A DNA stretch of 64,000 nucleotides, taken from Phycisphaeraceae bacterium (GTDB lineage: Bacteria; Planctomycetota; Phycisphaerae; Phycisphaerales; SM1A02). Below the pieces are notes generated by a model. The model had not been told where the DNA came from and ran no database searches. It worked only from the letters and a program-made list of their open reading frames with translations. This document shows positions 58,191 to 64,000 of this stretch, one piece after another. The number at the start of each line of letters is the position of its first letter. The stretch's first letter is position 1. A program made the position numbers and the translations under genes. The stretch spans positions 62,001-126,000 of the forward strand of contig JAHBWY010000003.1 in NCBI GenBank assembly GCA_019636735.1, in the 5' to 3' direction.

Positions 58191-59234
58191 TCATTCGGCG
58201 TAGCCGTGGGGATGAGCGCGCCGCCAATGCCACGCGGTGGCGACGGTCTCGTCGAGCGAGGTGAAGCGCGGTGACCACTTGAGCAGGCGATGCGCCTCGC
58301 CAGGGTCAGAGAAGAGCTCCGCAGGATCGCCCTCGCGTCGCGGTGCGTCGCGATGCGGAATTGCCGCTCCGGTTACTCGCCGACAGGAGTCGATCACTTC
58401 GCGCACCGAGAAACCGCGCCCGATGCCGATGTTCGCGATGAGCGCGGTACCCGGTGCCACGCGCTCCAATGCACTGCGATGGGCGTCAACCAGATCGGTG
58501 ACATGCACATAGTCGCGCACGCAGGTGCCGTCCGGTGTCGGATAGTCGGCACCGAAGACCTCCACGCGCTCGCGCTGCCCGAGCGCGACCTCGAGGCAGA
58601 TGGGTACGAGATGCGTCTCAGGCCGATGATCCTCGCCAAGGCGCCCCTGTGGATCAGATCCGGCGACATTGAAGTATCGAAGGAGCGCCACTCCCAGTTC
58701 GGGCCACTCACGCGAACCGCAGGAGTCAAGAAGCGCCTGTTCCACGGCAAGCTTGCTTCGGCCGTAGGGATTGATCGGCGTCTGCGGGCAGCGCTCGGTG
58801 ATCGGAAGGTGCGCTGGCGCGGGAGTGCCATAGGTGGCGCAGGTGCTCGAGAAGACGATGCGATGAGCACCGCAGCGTCGCATCGCATCGAGCAGCGAGA
58901 GGGAGCCCATCGTGTTGTTGGTCCAGTAGCGGCACGGCTCGTGCACGCTCTCACCGACATACGCGAGCGCCGCAAAGTGGATGACGACCTCAGGCCTGAA
59001 GTCGCGCATTACGGAGAGGAGCTGCGCATGATCGAGCAGGTCGGCCTTCACGAAGTCGAAGTTCGGACCGCCGATCTTCTTCAGGATCTGCACGGCACCG
59101 AGATGTCCGCGGGAGAGGTTGTCGAGGCCGAGGACACGATCGCCCGATTCGAGCAGGGTGAGCGCCGCGTGGCTGCCGATGTATCCCGCCGCTCCGGTCA
59201 CGAGCACCCGGCGGCCGTCGCGTGGTGAGGCCAT
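58191..59234 (-). CDS. galE: UDP-glucose 4-epimerase
   Basis: GalE interconverts UDP-glucose and UDP-galactose, supplying galactose for surface polysaccharide. The 347-residue SDR protein has VTGAAGYIGSHAAL (NAD-binding, about 12-25), SSTCATYGTP (catalytic Ser/Thr) and YGRSK (YxxxK, about 156-160), then LRYFNVAGSDPQGRLGE. Length and motifs are typical. It converges with the PagL-like gene (18 bases between stops). A more distant UDP-GlcNAc epimerase activity cannot be excluded by sequence alone. Confidence 0.93.
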   Translation of the reverse strand: MASPRDGRRVLVTGAAGYIGSHAALTLLESGDRVLGLDNLSRGHLGAVQILKKIGGPNFDFVKADLLDHAQLLSVMRDFRPEVVIHFAALAYVGESVHEPCRYWTNNTMGSLSLLDAMRRCGAHRIVFSSTCATYGTPAPAHLPITERCPQTPINPYGRSKLAVEQALLDSCGSREWPELGVALLRYFNVAGSDPQGRLGEDHRPETHLVPICLEVALGQRERVEVFGADYPTPDGTCVRDYVHVTDLVDAHRSALERVAPGTALIANIGIGRGFSVREVIDSCRRVTGAAIPHRDAPRREGDPAELFSDPGEAHRLLKWSPRFTSLDETVATAWHWRRAHPHGYAE

Positions 59235-59371
59235 GGCTTGAAGGTATCGGCGGAACGAAGATCCGGCGGCCAGACCTCAAACGGGGTCATTATTGGCATC
59301 AGGGGACGAAATCTGGGGTTCAGGGCGGGGGACTTGCCGAGTCACCTTCAAGCGGAGACAATCCCATCCAC

Positions 59372-59767
59372 ATGGAACGCTCATCACGGAGCCGCAGTCG
59401 GCCTTCAATGGCCGCCGGCCCTGAAACCGAACGCCTCAAGGACGGGCGCGGCTCGGAAGACTCCGAACCTGCCCAGGTTCGCCTCCGGTTGGCAGGAACC
59501 CAGCCCTTCTCCGGCATGCCCGCCGATGACCAGGCGCTGGCTGCCCTCCGGGATGCCTGTCGACTTCTTGAGGACCTTCGCCAGGAGCGGGAGCGGCTCG
59601 AAGAGCGCCTTCGCTCGGCGGGCCGCAGGGACCCCATTCGAATCGTGACGGGCCAGACCGCCCTCGATCGAGCCTGCGAGGAGACCGAGGAGCTGATCCG
59701 CACCATGGACGAGTTGCTCTCCGAGACGGCCGAACGGCTCCTCGCCTCGCACCCGGGCGGCGAGTAG
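59372..59767 (+). CDS. Hypothetical helical protein
   Basis: 131 residues. The first 40 are Arg/Ser/Pro-rich and disordered. The second half is helical, with the stretch LRDACRLLEDLRQERERLEE and later EETEELIRTMDELLSETAER in a heptad-like pattern. The codon bias of this frame looks like that of its neighbours, which supports it as real. ATG 59372 was chosen; the open frame extends to 59222 but overlaps galE. It is followed 4 bases after its stop by the next small gene on the same strand. Unknown function. Confidence 0.55.
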   Translation: MERSSRSRSRPSMAAGPETERLKDGRGSEDSEPAQVRLRLAGTQPFSGMPADDQALAALRDACRLLEDLRQERERLEERLRSAGRRDPIRIVTGQTALDRACEETEELIRTMDELLSETAERLLASHPGGE

Positions 59768-59771
59768 TCGA

Positions 59772-60140
59772 GTGCAGGGTGTTCGCTTCGACTTCACCGC
59801 CTCGGGGCAGGGTGCCGAACAGAGCGCCGAGATCGCTCGCGCGCTGGAAGATGCCTTCAGCTATCGAGGTGATGTGACCATCGAGCTCGACGACGGCTCG
59901 TCCATCGACGGCTATGTCTTCGATCGACGGACGGGGCCGACGCTCGAGGCCTCGGTGGTGCGCATTCTTCCTCGCGATTCGAATGATCGGCGCGAGGTGC
60001 CCTACGCACGGATTCGTTCGCTGGTCTTCTCTGGGCGCGATCCCGCCGCGGGCAAGACCTGGGAGAACTGGGTGCGCCGTTACGCGGAGAAGAAGCTGCG
60101 CGGCGAGAGCGCCGGCATCGAGTGTGAACCGCTCGAGTAG
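59772..60140 (+). CDS. Conserved hypothetical protein
   Basis: 122 residues from GTG 59772. The sequence has a strand-rich core: DVTIELDDGSSIDGYVFDRR suggests a small beta barrel, possibly Sm- or OB-like; VPYARIRSLVFSGRDPAAGK and TWENWVRRYAEKKLRGE follow. I have seen planctomycete proteins of this shape but no function is known. It is 4 bases after the helical protein gene, so the two form an operon. The end is convergent with the hypothetical at 60194. Confidence 0.55.
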   Translation: MQGVRFDFTASGQGAEQSAEIARALEDAFSYRGDVTIELDDGSSIDGYVFDRRTGPTLEASVVRILPRDSNDRREVPYARIRSLVFSGRDPAAGKTWENWVRRYAEKKLRGESAGIECEPLE

Positions 60141-60193
60141 GAAGTCCTGGCGCGGTGGCACTGGCGCCCGCACCGCGGCGCTCGGCGGCCTTG

Positions 60194-60502
60194 CTATGGA
60201 TTGAGTTCGCGACCCGTGTTCGGGTCGAGGATCTTCCAGCCGAACTCGCGCGCGAGGCGAATCACCACCACCCACGCGATGTCCTCGTCGGAGATGGAGA
60301 GGAGCATCTGCGACACGGGATCCTGTCCGGGAGGCAACTCGATCTCAATGCCCGGGCCGTAGAGAATGTCGCCGTCAGCCGTCTCCGGCGCCGTGTTGCA
60401 GTGTTCGAGGCCAGCCACGATGTCGCGCCGCTCACCGATGGGTGGCAGGGAGCCATCGCTGCTGCTGTTGCGTGAGAGAATCACAAACTGACGACGCGAC
60501 AT
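60194..60502 (-). CDS. Hypothetical protein
   Basis: 102 residues, starting SRRQFVILSRNSSSDGSL. There is a strand-rich middle (IEIELPPGQDPVSQMLLSI) and a short amphipathic helix at the end (DIAWVVVIRLAREFGWKILD). No motif that I recognise. TATCGT at 60518-60513 on the minus strand lies 10 bases before the ATG, consistent with a short-leader promoter, but no -35 is clear. It is convergent with the previous small gene, and separated from the response regulator by about 250 bases without a gene. Confidence 0.5.
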   Translation of the reverse strand: MSRRQFVILSRNSSSDGSLPPIGERRDIVAGLEHCNTAPETADGDILYGPGIEIELPPGQDPVSQMLLSISDEDIAWVVVIRLAREFGWKILDPNTGRELNP

Positions 60503-60751
60503 GGAAACGAGGACGATAGCGGAAAGAGGGGCGCTCCTGCGTCCTGTTGGACGGGTCTGGCATCCCTTCGGTGACTTCGCGACTGTCTCAGAAGCCGCGC
60601 ACGGTCTTCGACCGGATTGGGAATCGCAGGAGCGTGCTGAGATTCGATCGGCGGCTTCCTTGAAGCCCCGCCTCGCTCGCTCTCCGGATGACGCCCGAGC
60701 TCGCCTCGACCCTTCCGGCTCGGTCTCGGCGACCGGGGCTGGAACGGTCTA

Positions 60752-61297
60752 TTACTCCGTCTCGCCCGATTCGCCGGTCGGCCCGCTCTTTCGGGCAGGC
60801 TTCCTGCGGCTTCGGGGGGCCTTGCCCTCGGCGGACTCGGTCGCCCGGGGGCTGGTCGCCTTCGCATCGGCCTCCGGGGAAGGGGCTCTCTCGACGGCGG
60901 CAGCCTCGTCGTCGGGGACCTCTTCGAAGCAAAGCTCGACGGCTCGCTCGATGAGCTTGCCCAGTGGCACCGGCTTGTAGAAGTAGGCATCCGCCCCGAG
61001 AGTCTGGGCATAGGTCTGGTGGCGTCGCCCCTGATTGGCGGTCACCATGATCACCGGCGGCGGGTCGGCGAAGGCGCGAATCTTCTCCAGCACGACGAAG
61101 CCGCTCGCGGCCGGGAGCATCACATCGAGGACCACAAGATCCGGCAGTCGATGAGCCGCCGCGCGGATCGCCGAAGCGCCGTCCGCCGCGGTCTCGGTGG
61201 TCGCGCCTTCAGTGCGCAGCGCGAGATCGATCCCCGCGAGAATGTCGGGGTCGTCATCGACGACGAGCACATGAATGCCAGCAAGTCGGCCGGGCAT
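60752..61297 (-). CDS. Single-domain response regulator with disordered tail
   Basis: 181 residues. A CheY-like receiver domain (about 8-125) has VLVVDDDPDI (acidic residues about 13-15), VVLDVMLPAASG with phosphoacceptor Asp (about 58), MVTANQG and a Lys in YFYKPVPLGK. There is no DNA-binding domain; the tail (about 130-181) is Ala/Pro/Ser/Lys-rich and disordered. It may act as a CheY-type output by protein interaction. It starts 2 bases after the stop of the acyltransferase gene on the same strand, suggesting a shared transcript. Confidence 0.82.
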   Translation of the reverse strand: MPGRLAGIHVLVVDDDPDILAGIDLALRTEGATTETAADGASAIRAAAHRLPDLVVLDVMLPAASGFVVLEKIRAFADPPPVIMVTANQGRRHQTYAQTLGADAYFYKPVPLGKLIERAVELCFEEVPDDEAAAVERAPSPEADAKATSPRATESAEGKAPRSRRKPARKSGPTGESGETE

Positions 61298-61299
61298 GG

Positions 61300-62307
61300 C
61301 TACAGGGTAGGCGAGAGGAGACGATCCAACTCCGCTGCATCAAGCCAGGGCAGGGAGCGGATCTTCTCCCGGTAAGCGTCGGGCATGGGTCGGCCGGAGC
61401 GCTCCCATCGAGGCCGGCTCTTCCAGCGGCGGTGGATCCAGAGGTACTGCTCTGGAGCCATGCGGACCGAAGTCTCGATCCCCCGTGTGTATCGAGCGGT
61501 GATATAGAACAGGGGATCGGGGTGCGACTCCCACTCCTCCGGACCAAAGAGATCGACGGTCTCCAGACGGTAGTGGAACCCCTCGCCTTCGCGCAGAGCG
61601 GCACCGACCACGATTGGAACTCGATGTCGCATCGCCAGCAGGCCGATCGACTTGTAGGCCGACGCGAGGCGACCGAAGAAGGGCACGAAGATGCCGTCAT
61701 CGCCTGCGTTCTGATCGGCGATGAAGCCGATCCGCCCGCCCTGTTCGACGAGCTTCTGAACTTCATCGGTGGCACCCCACTTGGTGAGCACCTTCAACCC
61801 GCGGGATTCGCGCATCTCAAGCAGCCATCGGTTGATGTACGGATTGTCGAGAGGCCGGGCGATGGCGGTCATCGGGAAGCCGAGGAGCGCCAGAACGAAG
61901 CCGAGCAATTCCCAGTTGCCGCAGTGACCGGTGACCAGCAGGGCCGGTCGCTTGGAGAGGAGCAGATCCATCGCCCTTTCAATCGACCCGAAACGGACAT
62001 GGCGAGGCCACGAGCGCACATTGAGCACCTGCGGCATCACCACGCTCTCGACCATGAAGAGCCGGAACATGTTCTCAATGCTCGCCTCGGCCAACCGCTC
62101 ACGAAACTCGACTGGTGCGTCGGGAAAGGCGAGCTCCAGGTGCTCATTGGCGCGGCGGCCCCGCTTCGGATTCAGGCGATGAAACGCCCGGCCGACGGTC
62201 GACGCGGTTCGCAGGTTCTGTTCGGGGCTGAAGGCGTGCATCAGACCCGCGAAGGCGCGCAGGCCCGCGTACTCGGCGGCGTGTCGCAGGGTCAATCCGG
62301 CGCTCAC
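61300..62307 (-). CDS. Lipid A lauroyl acyltransferase-like protein (LpxL/HtrB family)
   Basis: 335 residues with an N-terminal membrane-associated helix and the LpxL family catalytic HxxxxE motif, here GHCGNWELLG (about 124-133). A second block IGFIADQNAGDDGIFVPFFG (about 194-213) fits the family. The enzyme class adds secondary acyl chains to lipid A (or acts in mycolate/phosphatidylinositol mannoside acylation in other phyla). With LptB and the PagL-like protein in the window, lipid A modification is plausible. It precedes a response regulator by 2 bases. Confidence 0.85.
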   Translation of the reverse strand: MSAGLTLRHAAEYAGLRAFAGLMHAFSPEQNLRTASTVGRAFHRLNPKRGRRANEHLELAFPDAPVEFRERLAEASIENMFRLFMVESVVMPQVLNVRSWPRHVRFGSIERAMDLLLSKRPALLVTGHCGNWELLGFVLALLGFPMTAIARPLDNPYINRWLLEMRESRGLKVLTKWGATDEVQKLVEQGGRIGFIADQNAGDDGIFVPFFGRLASAYKSIGLLAMRHRVPIVVGAALREGEGFHYRLETVDLFGPEEWESHPDPLFYITARYTRGIETSVRMAPEQYLWIHRRWKSRPRWERSGRPMPDAYREKIRSLPWLDAAELDRLLSPTL

Positions 62308-62368
62308 GCCGATGCGCTCCGCTCGGAGAAGCGGCGGGCTTCCCCGAGGAGAAGCCGCAACCGTCCGG

Positions 62369-63751
62369 TCACCGAATGCCCTGGCCGGTCAGCACCTGGA
62401 AGCGATTCCAGTTGAGAACGGGAATCTGCGCCTCGACCGCGTCGTTGAAGAGCTTGTCGTAGATCTCGCGCGCTGCACGGGCGTCGATGTACGCGCGCAT
62501 CTGGGCGTCGGTGACATCAATCGGCAGCGGTGTCGGCATGGGCGGCTGCTGACCGAGAATGAGGAAGTCGAGATCGCCGGTCAGGGAGTCGCCGTCGATG
62601 ACCTCTCCGCCCCACTCGCGAATGCGGCTGCGGACGAAATCCGCTTCCTCGGAGGTGACTCGACCATCGCCGTCGACATCGAACTTGCCGAAGACGAGGA
62701 ACTTGTACTTCATGCCCGGCTGGAAGACGGCGTTCACCAGCACATCGCCCTTGACGACCGGCCGAGCGGTGGAGCCGCGTGTCACGCGAGCGGTCGCCGT
62801 GTTGTCGGCCACGCGAATCACCTGGATGCTCGCCTTGCCGCGGGTCGTCTGGCCGGTGCGGTCGTCGAACTGGATCGCCTCGGGGGTCTCGTACACCTCG
62901 AAGGTCATCCCCGGCTGCACGCGATCATTGCGACCAATGTCAAGGAAGACCACGCCCTCGGCGCTATTGACCTCGATCACACGGCCGTCGACGAGCGTCG
63001 AGGGATCGGGGGCCCGCACGGTGAAGGCCGCCAACTTGCGGCCGAGTTCGTTGTTTCGGGTCTTCAGCAGATCACGCTCGGCGTTGAGCGCATCAATCTG
63101 CTGCTGGAGATCGCCCAAGCGACCTCGATAGGTCTGCTCGATGCGATCCTTGCTCTCCTGAATGCCGGTGACGGCATCGGCGACATCCTTGCGATAGCCC
63201 TCGGCAGCGTCCCGGTATCCGCTGATGGATGCCTGGACTCGGCGAAGTTCTTCTTCCTTGGCGGCGATCTGGCGATCGGTCTCGGCGCGCATCGCCTCCA
63301 TCTGCTTCAGCAGGTCCTGATTGCGCTGGTCGGTGGCGGCCTGCGCGGCCTTCACTTGCGCGAGCTCCGCCCGCAGTCGCTCCCACTCAGTCCGAAGGCT
63401 GGTCCTTGCGGCGTCCTCATCTCGGATGCCGAAGGGGCGGGCGAGATCGGTCAACGCGCGATTTCGATCACCCGTCACGAAGCCCGCAGCGTCCTGCGCC
63501 TCTTCGAGCATGTAGGCCACCAGAGGAAGGTTGCGCTTCGACGCTTCAGCCTGGAGTCGCTTGACCTCGTCGCGCTGAAGATCGGCGCTGCGTGCAACCC
63601 GGGCGAGTTCACGCCGTGCTGCATCGGCATTCTCCTCGGCGAGCGCCTGATTGCGCCACATGATCACGGAGAAGACGAGAAGCGCCACCGTCGCGATGAC
63701 GAAGATGACGAGGGAAACGAGCGTGCCGGTGCCGCCAGCGCGAGTGGCCAT
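62369..63751 (-). CDS. Coiled-coil membrane protein with BRCT-like end
   Basis: 460 residues. A transmembrane helix near the N-terminus (about 12-32, ending SVIMW) is followed by a long coiled-coil (about 35-240, e.g. LRAELAQVKAAQAATDQRNQ and MRAETDRQIAAKEEELRRVQ). A small beta domain (about 255-345) has DGRVIEVNSAEGVVFLDIG, and a C-terminal region has FGKFDVDGDGRVTSEEADF, an EF-hand-like loop, then VRSRIREWGGEV. The latter resembles the BRCT-like part of planctomycetal homologues. The role may be linking the membrane to cell-envelope structures, but this is unproven. It is followed by the partial secretion ATPase gene upstream on the same strand. Confidence 0.65.
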   Translation of the reverse strand: MATRAGGTGTLVSLVIFVIATVALLVFSVIMWRNQALAEENADAARRELARVARSADLQRDEVKRLQAEASKRNLPLVAYMLEEAQDAAGFVTGDRNRALTDLARPFGIRDEDAARTSLRTEWERLRAELAQVKAAQAATDQRNQDLLKQMEAMRAETDRQIAAKEEELRRVQASISGYRDAAEGYRKDVADAVTGIQESKDRIEQTYRGRLGDLQQQIDALNAERDLLKTRNNELGRKLAAFTVRAPDPSTLVDGRVIEVNSAEGVVFLDIGRNDRVQPGMTFEVYETPEAIQFDDRTGQTTRGKASIQVIRVADNTATARVTRGSTARPVVKGDVLVNAVFQPGMKYKFLVFGKFDVDGDGRVTSEEADFVRSRIREWGGEVIDGDSLTGDLDFLILGQQPPMPTPLPIDVTDAQMRAYIDARAAREIYDKLFNDAVEAQIPVLNWNRFQVLTGQGIR

Positions 63752-63815
63752 AAGAAAAGACTCCGTCGAGAACGCGGGGAGAGAGGCGAAAGTGTCCGGG
63801 AAGAGGGGCGCGCCG

Positions 63816-64000
63816 TCAAGCCGAGGTGCTCTGCACGGCCTCTTCGAGCGTGGTCACCCCCTCCATCGCCTTGTCGATGGCCGCCACTCGGAGGAGGTTG
63901 AGATCACCGTCGGCCAGGGCCCGTTGGGCGATTCGATTGGCATTGGCTCGCTGCATGACGAGCTCGCGGAGCGGCTCGGTGATGCGCAGCAGTTCGTAGA
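63816..64000 (-). CDS. Type II secretion/type IV pilus ATPase, C-terminal end
   Basis: Only the last 61 codons are in the window; the gene runs off the right edge. The visible peptide YELLRITEPLRELVMQRANA and the end LEEAVQSTSA match the C-terminal tail of GspE/PilB-type ATPases, whose last helix ends TTLEEVLRV. MEGVTTLEEAV is the family signature. Such ATPases power secretion or pilus assembly. Neither GspE nor PilB can be chosen from this piece. The upstream coiled-coil gene begins 64 bases after this stop. Confidence 0.75.
   Translation of the reverse strand, partial: YELLRITEPLRELVMQRANANRIAQRALADGDLNLLRVAAIDKAMEGVTTLEEAVQSTSA

Noticed and set aside
60501..60980. 159-codon plus-strand frame from 60501
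   Set aside because: Its second half is antisense to the response regulator tail; no motif.
62312..63901. 529-codon plus-strand frame opposite the coiled-coil protein
   Set aside because: It mirrors the real minus-strand gene in a GC-rich genome and has no recognisable family motif.

Overview
The window is GC-rich, densely packed bacterial chromosome with no mobile element, rRNA, tRNA or CRISPR array that I could see. The gene content points to a flagellated planctomycete of the Phycisphaerae type. Secreted proteins end in dockerin-like repeats of the form DxNxDGxVxGADLxxVLGxW. A periplasmic flagellar set (flgI to flagellin with fliW and csrA) sits with motA and motB. There is an ECF sigma factor paired with a pilin-like membrane partner, a hopanoid radical-SAM enzyme (HpnH), and LPS transport and acylation genes. 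This assignment is an inference from protein families, not from any database search.

Layout. 1-9.4 kb: 5' part of murC, a sigma-54 activator, two LptF/LptG-type permeases, then on the minus strand a parvulin lipoprotein, a zinc-ribbon protein and a large GT-C-like membrane protein. 9.4-17.3 kb: a flagellar operon (flgI, flgJ-like, flgN-like, flgK, flgL, fliW, csrA, flagellin) behind a near-perfect sigma-54 promoter. 17.3-24.3 kb: rplT-rpmI, an anti-sigma-like protein with its ECF sigma factor, hpnH, a secreted C39-like peptidase with an operator-like upstream region, and trpF. 24.3-26.3 kb: citrate synthase and a metallo-beta-lactamase-fold enzyme. 26.3-38.7 kb: an accessory-looking run of envelope porin, lipoprotein, two FecR-domain proteins with very long alanine-rich helical repeats, a CHASE2-adenylate cyclase and a GAF-SpoIIE phosphatase.

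38.8-50.2 kb: a heterodimeric ABC exporter overlapping enolase, a 2-hydroxyacid dehydrogenase, motAB, a subtilisin-like secreted protein with a dockerin-like tail, and a fused two-domain iron-type ABC permease. 50.4-55.8 kb: nuoD, nuoE, a small inserted gene and nuoF, then ybeY and a CorC-like CBS protein. 55.8-64 kb: lptB, a PEGA lipoprotein, a free-standing promoter-terminator pair (candidate small RNA), a PagL-like outer-membrane enzyme, galE, small hypotheticals, a response regulator, an LpxL-like acyltransferase, a coiled-coil membrane protein and the 3' end of a GspE/PilB-type ATPase.

How the parts fit. The sigma-54 activator and the sigma-54 promoter before flgI suggest sigma-54 control of late flagellar genes, with FliW-CsrA acting on the flagellin start. 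LptF, LptG, LptB, the LpxL-like and the PagL-like proteins together indicate a real LPS-type outer membrane. The best candidate for an undescribed system is the 26.3-38.7 kb cluster. There, surface or periplasmic FecR-repeat rods lie beside a cyclase whose CHASE2 domain is extracytoplasmic, which suggests envelope sensing coupled to cAMP.
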